Shown here: positions 15,998-22,937 of the stretch, piece after piece
Numbering within the stretch: the first letter of the stretch is position 1
Layout of the letters: every line of letters begins with the position of its first letter
Assembly: GCF_000719335.1 (NCBI RefSeq)
Contig: NZ_JOGB01000079.1
Coordinates: forward strand, 1 to 33,572
DNA: 33,572 nucleotides
Direction: 5' to 3'
Source of the DNA: Streptomyces sp. NRRL S-87
GTDB taxonomy: Bacteria > Actinomycetota > Actinomycetes > Streptomycetales > Streptomycetaceae
Translations under genes and position numbers: made by a program
Notes under the pieces: model-generated
What the model saw: the letters and a program-made list of their open reading frames with translations, nothing else
The model's database searches: none
Told to the model about the DNA's origin: nothing

Positions 15998-16022
15998 ACT
16001 TAAGCAACGCTGTTTCCAAAGT
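15998..16022. promoter_or_regulatory. 25-bp palindrome, probable ROK operator
   Basis: Outer arms ACTT/AAGT, inner arms AAC/GTT around GCT, and symmetric G/C in between: 16 of 24 non-central positions are symmetric. It lies between the divergent Gfo and ROK genes and overlaps the Gfo -10 and the region 12 bp upstream of the ROK -10. Such long, gapped palindromes are typical of ROK/NagC-type repressors. Confidence 0.6.
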
Positions 16023-16026
16023 GCAA
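15998..16026 (-). promoter_or_regulatory. promoter of the oxidoreductase gene
   Basis: Minus strand -35 TTGCAC (16026-16021), 17-bp spacer, -10 TTAAGT (16003-15998), then 6 nt to the ATG. The -10 is weak but fully embedded in the ROK palindrome. Confidence 0.45.
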
Positions 16027-16034
16027 GGACAGGG

Positions 16035-16040
16035 GACAAT
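16035..16040 (+). promoter_or_regulatory. -10 box of the ROK gene, leaderless type
   Basis: GACAAT ends 6 nt before the GTG at 16047; the -35 region at 16011-16017 is poor. Confidence 0.4.
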
Positions 16041-16046
16041 GGGGCG

Positions 16047-17405
16047 GTGGACAGGGCATCGACGGCACACGGACAGACCACCGGGGACGGCCCGGACGCG
16101 GGGCGGGACCCGGACGCGGGGCGGGACCGGCACCCGGGGCGGGAGCCGGCCGGGGACCGGGCGCGGGAGCAGCGGCGCGGCGGGGCGAACCTGCCGGTGC
16201 TCCGTGGGCACAACGACGCGCTGGTCCTGCGCCTGCTGCGCGAGGCGGGCGGGGCCGGGGCGAGCCGGCTGGAGCTGGCCGGGCGCACGGGGCTCACCCC
16301 CCAGGCCGTCAGCAAGATCACCGCGCGGCTGCGGGCCGACGGCCTGGTGGCCGAGGCGGGCCGCCGCGCCTCCACCGGCGGCAAGCCGCAGACCCTGCTG
16401 CGGCTGGTGCCGGAGGCCGCGTACGCCGTGGGCGTGCAGCTGGACCGGGACGAGTTCCGGGCGGTGCGGGTGGACCTCGCCGGACGCGCGGTGGCCGAAC
16501 GGGTCGGGTCCCTGGACTTCGGGGCGGGGCCGGACGCGGTGGTCGAGGTGGCGGCGCGCGAGGTCGAAGGGCTGGCCGGGGCCGGCGCGGCCGGCCGGGT
16601 CCTGGGCGTGGGGGTGGCGGCCCCGGGCCCGCTCGACCACCGGTCGGGTGTGCTGGGCCGGGTGACCGGCTTCCCCGCGTGGGAGGGCGTGGCGCTGCGC
16701 GACGCCCTCGTCCGCAGGCTGGCCGCGGGCGGTGCCGGCCTCGCGGGAGTCCCGGTCGTCCTCGACAAGGACACGAACGCGGGGGCCCTGGGCGCGGCCC
16801 GGACCACCGGTGCGCCGCCGGCGGGGACAGCGGGGGCGGAGGGAATGGCGGGGACGGCGGGGCCGTCGGGGACCGAGGGGCCGCGGCCCGACCCCGCCGG
16901 ACCGCGGTCCGGGCTGCCGGTCCCCGACGGGCCCGACGACGCGGGATCGTTCGCGTACCTGCACGTCGGTACGGGCCTGGGGGCCGGGATCGTGCTCGGC
17001 GGCGCCCTGCACCGGGGACCGCGGACGGGGGCCGGGGAGTTCGGGCACCAGGTCCTCCAGCTCGACGGTCCCCGGTGCGCCTGCGGGGCCCGCGGCTGTG
17101 CGGAGGCGCTGTGCCTGGAGGCGGTCGGCCGTGCCGACCCGGACCGGGCCGCCCGGGTGCTGGGCGCGGCGGCCGCCAACCTGGTGGCCCTGCTGGACGT
17201 GGACCGGGTCGTCCTGGGCGGCCGGGTGGTGGCGGAGGCGCCGGACGCGTTCGTACGGGGCGTGGCGGAGGTCCTGGCCGAGCGGGCGCTGGGCGCGTAC
17301 GTCGTCCCGGTGGCCCTGGCGCCGGGCGGCGCGGTGGCCCGGGGTGCGGCGGAGCTCGTACTCGGGGGGCTGTTCGGCGGCGATGCGCTGGGCGACGGCG
17401 GGTAG
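16047..17405 (+). CDS. ROK family transcriptional regulator
   Basis: 452 aa from GTG 16047. A polar, Asp/Arg-rich tail precedes a winged helix (about residues 49-122; SRLELAGRTGLTPQAVSKITARL). The ROK domain shows GVGVAAPGPLDHRSGVL, LDKDTNAGALGA, GTGLGAGIVLGG and the zinc site His334 with Cys344, Cys346 and Cys351 (GHQ...CACGARGC). A Gly/Ala/Pro-rich insert of about 50 residues (252-300) interrupts the sugar-kinase lobe, and the Asp normally before the Asn-Ala pair of active kinases is not clearly kept, so it is a sugar sensor rather than a kinase. It probably represses the divergent oxidoreductase gene through the 25-bp palindrome. Confidence 0.87.
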   Translation: MDRASTAHGQTTGDGPDAGRDPDAGRDRHPGREPAGDRAREQRRGGANLPVLRGHNDALVLRLLREAGGAGASRLELAGRTGLTPQAVSKITARLRADGLVAEAGRRASTGGKPQTLLRLVPEAAYAVGVQLDRDEFRAVRVDLAGRAVAERVGSLDFGAGPDAVVEVAAREVEGLAGAGAAGRVLGVGVAAPGPLDHRSGVLGRVTGFPAWEGVALRDALVRRLAAGGAGLAGVPVVLDKDTNAGALGAARTTGAPPAGTAGAEGMAGTAGPSGTEGPRPDPAGPRSGLPVPDGPDDAGSFAYLHVGTGLGAGIVLGGALHRGPRTGAGEFGHQVLQLDGPRCACGARGCAEALCLEAVGRADPDRAARVLGAAAANLVALLDVDRVVLGGRVVAEAPDAFVRGVAEVLAERALGAYVVPVALAPGGAVARGAAELVLGGLFGGDALGDGG

Positions 17406-17436
17406 CGGACGGGCGGGGTCGTGGGGCCGCCCGGTG

Positions 17437-17469
17437 CCGGCCCGTCCTGGCGGGCCCGTCCCGGGCCGG
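17437..17469 (+). terminator. possible terminator after the ROK gene
   Basis: CCGGCCCG (17437-17444) pairs with CGGGCCGG (17462-17469). The 309-bp stretch 17406-17714 otherwise contains G-rich sequence without a gene, and the promoter region of the next gene. Confidence 0.35.
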
Positions 17470-17660
17470 GCCACCCCGTGGAGGTCTGCCCCGTGGTCTG
17501 CGCGGTGGCGGCCCGTCTGCTCGGGCCCGGCCTGGGGCCGTGAGTGCGGTGCCGCTCCGGGCCCGGGGTGCGCCGGTGCGCCATCCGGGGGGAAGTCGGG
17601 CGGGCGGGCGTGGGGGTGCCCGGGGGTGCCGGGCGGGCATGGCAGGGTGCCGGGTACGAC

Positions 17661-17689
17661 TTGGTGATGGTCACCTGGTCGGAACATCT
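17661..17689 (+). promoter_or_regulatory. candidate promoter with inverted repeat before the LAxTG gene
   Basis: TTGGTG (17661-17666), 17 bp, ACATCT (17684-17689). A perfect GGTGA-TGG-TCACC inverted repeat (17663-17675) overlaps the -35 box. The -10 is poor, so this is a weak call; the repeat itself is certain. Confidence 0.3.
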
Positions 17690-17714
17690 GTCCGGCGAGC
17701 AGCGAAGGCACCCC

Positions 17715-18785
17715 ATGCGAATGCGGAACGCCCTGGCCCTCTCCGTCACGCTCGCCGTGGTCGGCATGGCCCCCGCCGCCCTCGCCGCGCCGAAGGCGTT
17801 CGCCGCCTCGGCCCACGGGAGCCGCCTCGGGCCCCCGTTGCCCGCCCGGGTCGCCCAGGGGATCCCCCTCGGGTCCGCGTTCGGGGCCCAGGGCGTCCAG
17901 GGCGTCGAGGGTGTCCAGGGCGTCCAGGGCGTCCAGGGTGGCCAGGGTGTGCGGGGTGTGCGGGGTGTCCGGGGCGCCCCCCTCGGGGCTCCGTTCGCCG
18001 CCGCGGCCGCCCGGGGTCTCCTCCTCCGCCCCTTCGCGCCGGGACCGCCGCGGGACGTGGGCAACGGCGGCGGGGCCAAGCCCGCGCCCGCGCTGCCCTC
18101 GCGGATCCAGCCCGAGTGCGGCGACGGCAAGAGCCCCGAGTTCCCGATCGGCGCGCGGATCCGGGGCGGTCCGGCGGTGTACCGCAGTGGCGGGGGCCCG
18201 CAGACCTGGTACCTGGACCTGACGAACACGACCGCGCGGACCTGCCGTGCCGTCCACCCCGTCGTGGTCTTCACCGACCGCGACCACGTCCTCAGGTCCA
18301 CCCAGCTGATCATGGACTTCGTGGACAAGGGCACCGGCCGCACCCATGCCGTCAGCCTCGAGCAGACCGACCAGGACGAGGTCGTCGCCGTCTTCGACGG
18401 GGGCGGCGGTGCGGGGGCCGGTGACGGAACGCCGGCCTTCGCGGGCTTCACGCTCGCCCCGGGCGGCACCGTCACGGTCACCGTCCGCCTGGCCTTCACG
18501 CCCGACACGGCGCCGGGCGAGGTGATCGCCGACGCGGCCCTCGTGCAGCGCAAGGGGGACGACGGCGACTGGGTCGGGGAGAGCGGCCGCTACCGCTTCT
18601 CCGTCGAGCGGCCGGAGGAGCCGACGCGCCCCGAGGCCGCCACCGGCTCCCTCGCCAGCACCGGAGGCACGCCGACCGCGCTGACCCCGGCCCGGCTGTC
18701 CGCCCTCGCGGGGCTCGCGGCGGCGTTCGCGGCCACGGGTGGCGCGCTGGTCGTGGCCGGCCGCCGCCTGCGCCGTACCGGCTGA
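17715..18785 (+). CDS. LAxTG sortase-anchored surface protein with collagen-like stretch
   Basis: 356 aa from ATG 17715 with GAAGG 6 nt upstream. Residues 1-30 are a signal peptide (cleavage near AFA|AS). Residues 57-89 are eleven unbroken Gly-X-Y triplets, mostly GVQ and GVR. Residues about 115-295 form a beta-rich domain with two cysteines (PECGDG and ARTCRA), including TWYLDLTNTTARTC and a GGTVTVTVRLAFTPD strand, as in DUF-type extracellular Ig-like domains. The C-terminus has the sorting signal LASTG (313-317), a hydrophobic helix and RRLRRTG. LAxTG is the motif of class E sortases, and such a sortase is encoded 5.4 kb upstream. Function on the cell wall is unknown. Confidence 0.83.
   Translation: MRMRNALALSVTLAVVGMAPAALAAPKAFAASAHGSRLGPPLPARVAQGIPLGSAFGAQGVQGVEGVQGVQGVQGGQGVRGVRGVRGAPLGAPFAAAAARGLLLRPFAPGPPRDVGNGGGAKPAPALPSRIQPECGDGKSPEFPIGARIRGGPAVYRSGGGPQTWYLDLTNTTARTCRAVHPVVVFTDRDHVLRSTQLIMDFVDKGTGRTHAVSLEQTDQDEVVAVFDGGGGAGAGDGTPAFAGFTLAPGGTVTVTVRLAFTPDTAPGEVIADAALVQRKGDDGDWVGESGRYRFSVERPEEPTRPEAATGSLASTGGTPTALTPARLSALAGLAAAFAATGGALVVAGRRLRRTG
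17883..17981 (+). repeat. 9-bp tandem repeats encoding Gly-X-Y triplets
   Basis: Variants of GGCGTCCAG and GGTGTGCGG repeat in frame and encode eleven Gly-X-Y triplets. Near-identical neighbouring units suggest copy-number change by slippage. Confidence 0.85.
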
Positions 18786-18881
18786 CCCGCCGACTGGCTG
18801 GCCGCCGTACCGGCTGGCCCGCCGTACCGGATGGCCGGCCGTCCGGCTGACCCGCTGGCCGGCCGGATGCGCGCCCGCCCC

Positions 18882-19637
18882 TCAGGGGCTCAGGTGCGCG
18901 GTGAAGCTGAAGCGGTCCCCCCGGTACAGCGACCGCACCCGCTCCAGCGGGCGCCCGTCCTGGTCCCGCGAGAAGCGGTGGATCAGCAGCATCGGCAGCG
19001 CCGGCGGGGTACCGATCAGCAGCGCCTCGCGAGGGGTGGCCAGGACGGTCTCCAGCTTCTCGTCCGCGTCGCCGAAGGAGATCCCGAGCCGCTCGCGCAG
19101 GTAGCCGTAGAAGGAGGAGTCCGGCTCGAAGTCGGCGTCCAGGTGCGGGACGCGGGCCACCCGGACGTACGTGGACTCCAGGCCGACGCGCTCGTCGTCG
19201 GCGAGCAGCACGCGCTCCAGGTGCCACACGGGTTCGCCGGGCTCCGCGCCGATGCTCGGGGCCAGGTCGGGCGGGCAGGGGAACGTGTCGAGCCCGATCA
19301 GGTTGCGGCCCGGGCGGCGGCCCTGGCGGCGCACGCCCTCGGTGTAGCTGGCCAGGGCCAGGGGCTGCTCCAGCTTCGGGCCGGCCACGACCGTGCCGCG
19401 GCCGTGGCGGCGCAGCCGGCCTTCCAGGAGCAGCTCGCGCAGGGCCTGGCGGACGGTCTCGCGGGCCACCTCGTAGCGGAGCGCGAGGTCGCGCTCCGGG
19501 GGGAGCAGGCCGCCCTCGCCGAGCTCGCTGATCAGCTCGGCGATCCGGGCCTTGACGGCGTAGTACTTCGGAACGCGCCCGTGCTCCGGGATGCCGGAGC
19601 GGACGGGAGCGCCGGGGGTGTGCTGGGTCGGTTCCAC
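18882..19637 (-). CDS. GntR family (HutC/UTRA) transcriptional regulator
   Basis: 251 aa from GTG 19637. The winged helix spans about residues 22-88 (LLPPERDLALRYEVARETVRQALREL, HGRGTVV), and the UTRA ligand domain about 95-248 (WHLERVLLADDERVGLESTYV, PMLLIHRFSRDQDGRPLERVRSLYRGDRF). HutC-type regulators include DasR and the PhnR of Salmonella, which sits with phnSTUV transport genes. Here it is divergent from the putative aminophosphonate oxidase-transport operon, so a phosphonate- or phospho-ligand-responsive repressor is likely. GGTCTAGACC-like sites occur in the shared promoter region and after the operon. The 96 bp to the preceding gene contain GTACCGG repeats and no gene. Confidence 0.86.
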   Translation of the reverse strand: MEPTQHTPGAPVRSGIPEHGRVPKYYAVKARIAELISELGEGGLLPPERDLALRYEVARETVRQALRELLLEGRLRRHGRGTVVAGPKLEQPLALASYTEGVRRQGRRPGRNLIGLDTFPCPPDLAPSIGAEPGEPVWHLERVLLADDERVGLESTYVRVARVPHLDADFEPDSSFYGYLRERLGISFGDADEKLETVLATPREALLIGTPPALPMLLIHRFSRDQDGRPLERVRSLYRGDRFSFTAHLSP

Positions 19638-19836
19638 ACCGGGACCCTACGGGCGATCACCGTCGCTCCCCGCACCGCCCGCCCGGCGGCTACTCGCGCC
19701 GCCACGCGCCGCCCACGCGCCGCCGCCGGGCCGCCTCCGCGCCCGCCGTCCCTGTCGGGGACCGCCCGGGGACCGCCTCCGGGACCTCAGGTCGGGGGAC
19801 GAACCGGGGTGATCCTCGCGATACCATCCCCCTGGC

Positions 19837-19849
19837 ATCACGGAGTGAT
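19837..19849. promoter_or_regulatory. inverted repeat in the phosphonate promoter region
   Basis: ATCAC-GGA-GTGAT, perfect 5-bp arms, directly left of the GGTCTAG site. It may belong to the promoter (GATAAC at 19847-19852 can serve as -10) or be a second site. A CCAAGCTTGG palindrome follows at 19862-19871. Confidence 0.4.
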
Positions 19850-19864
19850 AACGGGTCTAGTCCA
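19847..19864. promoter_or_regulatory. candidate GntR operator 1
   Basis: GATAACGGGTCTAGTCCA contains GGTCTAGTCCA, which matches the DasR-type core TGGTCTAGACCA in 10 of 12 positions. It lies between the divergent GntR and oxidase genes. The 302-bp gap 19638-19939 holds no gene; left of 19810 I see nothing but GC-rich sequence. Confidence 0.5.
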
Positions 19865-19939
19865 AGCTTGGGTGGCTGTTCACCGGCCCGTCGCCGACCG
19901 GATCCCCCCGATCCACCCCCCGCCACGACCGTTTCCGGC

Positions 19940-21061
19940 GTGAGAGTCATAGTCGTCGGAGGCGGCGTGGTCGGCACCATGCACGCCTGGCAAGCCATCC
20001 AGCGCGGCCACGAGGTCGTCCAGATCGAGCGCGAGGCCGAGGCCCGCGGAGCCTCGCTGCGCAACTTCGGGCAGATCTGGGTCAGCGGCCGCGCGGGCGG
20101 CGCGGAAGTCGAGACCGCCCTGCGCGCCCGGGAGTTGTGGGAGGGCGTCGGGGCGGCGGTACCCGGCCTGGGTTTCCGCCCCAACGGGTCGCTCACTCTC
20201 GTGCGCACCCCGCGCGAACTCGCCGTCGCCGAGGCCGCCCTGGCCCGCCCGGACGCCGCCGCCCGCGGATACCGGCTGCTCGCCCCGGCCGAGGCCCGCG
20301 CGCTGAACCCGGCCCTGCGCGGGGCGTTCACCGCGGCCCTGCACTGCGAGCGCGACGCCGCCGTGGAACCCCGCACCGCCCAACTCGCCCTGCGCGAAGC
20401 CCTCCTGTCCAGCGGCCGGTACACCTTCCGACCCGGCCGCGAGGTCCGCGAGGTGGTCGGCGACAGCGCCGTACGCGACGACCACGGGGACACGCACACC
20501 GGCGACGCCGTCGTCCTGTGCACCGGCGCCTGGCTGTCCGGCTTGGTCCGCGAGCTCGTCCCCGACCTGCCCGTACGCCGCGTCCGCCTCCAGATGATGC
20601 AGACCGAGCCGCTCGGCGAGCCGCTCACCACGTCCGTGGCGGACGGGGACAGCTTCCGCTACTACCCCGCCTACCGCGGCCCCGCCCTCGACGAGCTGAC
20701 CGCCGCCGAGGCCCAGACCCCGGTCGCCGCCGAGCACAGGATGCAGCTGCTCATGGTCCAGCGCCGCGACGGCGGCCTGACCATCGGCGACACCCACGAG
20801 TACGAGCACCCCTTCGCCTTCGACATCCTCGAAGACCCGTACGAGCACCTCACCGCCGTCGTCGAGGGCTTCCTGGGCCGCCCGCTGCCGCGCGTCCGCC
20901 GCCGCTGGGCCGGGGTGTACGCGCAGTGCACCGACCCCGCGAAGGTCGTGCACCGCCAGCAGGTCCGGTCCGGCACCTGGCTCGTGACCGGGCCCGGCGG
21001 CCGCGGCATGACCTGCTCGCCCGCCATCGCCGAGACCACCGCGAACGAACTGGGCTGGTAA
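19940..21061 (+). CDS. FAD-dependent oxidoreductase, aminophosphonate-associated (TIGR03364-like)
   Basis: 373 aa from GTG 19940, the last start before the nucleotide-binding motif; no good ribosome binding site is seen. VRVIVVGGGVVGTMHAWQAIQRGHEVVQIERE is a DAO-type FAD-binding Rossmann unit, NFGQIWVSGR follows, and VTGPGGRGMTCSPAIAETTA closes the FAD site. The NFGQIW and MTCSPA patterns and the tight linkage to a phosphonatase-like HAD gene fit the TIGR03364 group, proposed to oxidise an aminophosphonate amino group to the aldehyde. The neighbours here (HAD, then PhnTUV-S-type transporter) agree. First gene of the operon. A generic D-amino-acid or sarcosine oxidase is the alternative. Confidence 0.8.
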   Translation: MRVIVVGGGVVGTMHAWQAIQRGHEVVQIEREAEARGASLRNFGQIWVSGRAGGAEVETALRARELWEGVGAAVPGLGFRPNGSLTLVRTPRELAVAEAALARPDAAARGYRLLAPAEARALNPALRGAFTAALHCERDAAVEPRTAQLALREALLSSGRYTFRPGREVREVVGDSAVRDDHGDTHTGDAVVLCTGAWLSGLVRELVPDLPVRRVRLQMMQTEPLGEPLTTSVADGDSFRYYPAYRGPALDELTAAEAQTPVAAEHRMQLLMVQRRDGGLTIGDTHEYEHPFAFDILEDPYEHLTAVVEGFLGRPLPRVRRRWAGVYAQCTDPAKVVHRQQVRSGTWLVTGPGGRGMTCSPAIAETTANELGW

Positions 21062-21066
21062 GGAAG

Positions 21067-21840
21067 ATGACCGAAACCCCCCGCGCCACTGACACCCCCC
21101 GCACCACCCGTGCCCCCCGCGTCCCCTTCCACCGCCTCGTCGTCCTCGACATGGCCGGCACCACCGTCGCCGACGGCGGCCTCGTCGAGCGCGCCTTCGA
21201 ACGGGCCGCCGACAGCCTCGGCGTCGAGCCCGGCTCGCCCGACCACGCGGCCAAGCTCCAGTACGTGCGCGACACCATGGGCGAGTCGAAGATCTCCGTC
21301 TTCCGGCACCTCTTCGGCAGCGAGGACCTCGCCCGGCGCGCCAACTCCGCCTTCGAGATGGCCTACGGCGAACTCGTCGACGGCGGCCTCGTCGCCCCGC
21401 TCCCCGGCGCCCGCGAGGCCGTGCAGACGCTCCGCGCCCAGGGCCGCACCGTCGTCCTGACCACCGGCTTCGCCCGGGTCACCCAGGACGCCGTCCTCGA
21501 CGCCCTCGGCTGGCGCGACCTGGCCGACCTCACCCTGTGCCCCGCCGACGCGGGGGGCCGGGGCCGCCCGTACCCGGACATGGTCCTGGCCGCGCTCCTG
21601 CGCACCGGCGCGGCCGACGCCGTCACCGAGGTCGCGGTCGCCGGCGACACGGCGTACGACATGCTCAGCGGCACCCGGGCCGGCGCCGGGGTGGTCGCGG
21701 GCGTGCTCACCGGGGCCCACGGCCGCGAGTGGCTGGAGCGGCACGGCGCGACGCACGTCCTCGGCTCGGTCGCCGCGCTCCCCGGCCTCCTCGGCCGCCT
21801 GGAGGGTGGCGGGGCACCGGAAGGAGGTCCGGCGACGTGA
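21067..21840 (+). CDS. phosphonatase-like HAD hydrolase (TIGR03351-like)
   Basis: 257 aa from ATG 21067; the AGGAAG ribosome binding site overlaps the previous stop. HAD motif I is LDMAGTTV with nucleophile Asp28 and Ala30, as in phosphonoacetaldehyde hydrolase PhnX (D-x-A-G-T-T). Motif II is VVLTTGF, GRPYPDM (166-172) resembles PhnX, and motif IV is AGDTAYDM (Asp194, Asp198). The cap domain contains TMGESK (70-75), matching the MGxxK segment whose lysine forms the Schiff base in PhnX. It probably cleaves the C-P bond of phosphonoacetaldehyde or a close relative made by the oxidase upstream. An N-terminal tail of about 20 Thr/Pro/Arg-rich residues is unusual. The stop overlaps the next start in GTGA. 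Confidence 0.83.
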   Translation: MTETPRATDTPRTTRAPRVPFHRLVVLDMAGTTVADGGLVERAFERAADSLGVEPGSPDHAAKLQYVRDTMGESKISVFRHLFGSEDLARRANSAFEMAYGELVDGGLVAPLPGAREAVQTLRAQGRTVVLTTGFARVTQDAVLDALGWRDLADLTLCPADAGGRGRPYPDMVLAALLRTGAADAVTEVAVAGDTAYDMLSGTRAGAGVVAGVLTGAHGREWLERHGATHVLGSVAALPGLLGRLEGGGAPEGGPAT

Positions 21841-22937
21841 CCGGCATCCGCTTCGACTCCGTCTCCGTCGCCTACCACGGCACCACCGTCCTCGACTCCC
21901 TCGACCTGAGCGTCGAACCCGGCGAGGTCATGGCGCTGCTCGGCCCCTCGGGCTCGGGCAAGACCACCGCCCTGCGCGCGGTGGCCGGCTTCGTACGCCC
22001 GGTCGCCGGCCGCGTGCTGATCGGCGGCCGGGACGTCACCGACCTCCCGCCGCACCGCCGCGGCATCGGCATGGTCGTCCAGCAGTACGCCCTCTTCCCG
22101 CACATGCGCGTCGAGGAGAACGTCGCCTTCGGCCTGCGCGCCCAGAAGGCACCGCGGGCCGGCATCCCCGCCCGGGTCGCCGAGGTACTGGAGATGACCG
22201 GCATGGCCGCCTACGCCAAGCGCTACCCGCGCGAGCTGTCCGGCGGCCAGCAGCAGCGGGTCGCGATCGCCCGCGCCCTCGCCATCCGGCCCGGCGTCCT
22301 CCTCCTCGACGAACCGCTGTCCGCGCTCGACGCCCAGCTGCGCTCCGGCATGCTCGCCGAACTGGCCCGTCTGCACCGCGAACTGCCCGACGTCTCGATC
22401 CTGTACGTCACCCACGACCAGATCGAGGCCCTCACGCTCGCGGACCGCATCGCCGTCATGGACCGGGCCCGGCTCCAGGACTGCGGCACCCCCCAGGAGC
22501 TGTACCGGCGGCCCCGCACCGAGTTCACCGCCTCCTTCGTCGGCAACGCGAACCTGCTGCCGGTCCGGGTCGGCGACGGCACCGTCCGGCTCGGCGACGA
22601 CGGCACCGTCCGGCTCGGCGACGACGGCCCCGGCCGGGTCGACCTGGAGGTCACCCTCCCGCACGGCGCCGGCGCCCTCGCCCCCGGTGCCCGCGCGACC
22701 CTCTGCGTCCGCCCGCACCTGCTGCGCCTGGGGGAGGGGCCGAACACCCTGCGCGGCCGCATCACCGAGGTGCAGTGGCGCGGCTCCACGCACCGGCTGT
22801 ACGTCGACGTCGCCGGCCACCGGGTCAAGGCGGACCTGCCGGAGCTGCGCGAGACGCCCGCCCTCGGGGACGAGGTCGCACTCCACTTCGCGCCCCGCGA
22901 CGGGGTGCTCCTGGCCGCGGGGGTGGGCGATGCGTAG
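21837..22937 (+). CDS. phnT: 2-aminoethylphosphonate-type ABC transporter, ATP-binding protein
   Basis: 366 aa from GTG 21837, overlapping the previous stop by 4 nt, with an excellent AAGGAGG 9 nt upstream. Walker A GPSGSGKTT (36-44), Q-loop VVQQYALFPHM, signature LSGGQQQ (134-140), Walker B LLLDEP (155-160) and switch His193 are all intact. The C-terminus is a TOBE-type regulatory domain, into which a perfect 24-bp in-frame duplication (DGTVRLGD twice, residues 247-262) has been inserted. Together with two permeases and a binding protein it forms an importer of the PotA/PhnT class; phosphonate specificity is inferred from the catabolic genes in the same operon. Confidence 0.85.
   Translation: MTGIRFDSVSVAYHGTTVLDSLDLSVEPGEVMALLGPSGSGKTTALRAVAGFVRPVAGRVLIGGRDVTDLPPHRRGIGMVVQQYALFPHMRVEENVAFGLRAQKAPRAGIPARVAEVLEMTGMAAYAKRYPRELSGGQQQRVAIARALAIRPGVLLLDEPLSALDAQLRSGMLAELARLHRELPDVSILYVTHDQIEALTLADRIAVMDRARLQDCGTPQELYRRPRTEFTASFVGNANLLPVRVGDGTVRLGDDGTVRLGDDGPGRVDLEVTLPHGAGALAPGARATLCVRPHLLRLGEGPNTLRGRITEVQWRGSTHRLYVDVAGHRVKADLPELRETPALGDEVALHFAPRDGVLLAAGVGDA
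22575..22622 (+). repeat. 24-bp perfect tandem duplication in phnT
   Basis: Two identical 24-bp copies (22575-22598 and 22599-22622) in frame, followed by a 6-bp partial third. They add eight residues to a loop of the C-terminal domain. Confidence 0.9.

Noticed and set aside
14894..18553. A 1219-aa leftward fusion protein through the ROK gene
   Set aside because: Only the last 365 residues have a fold (Gfo/Idh/MocA); the rest is antisense of the ROK and LAxTG genes.
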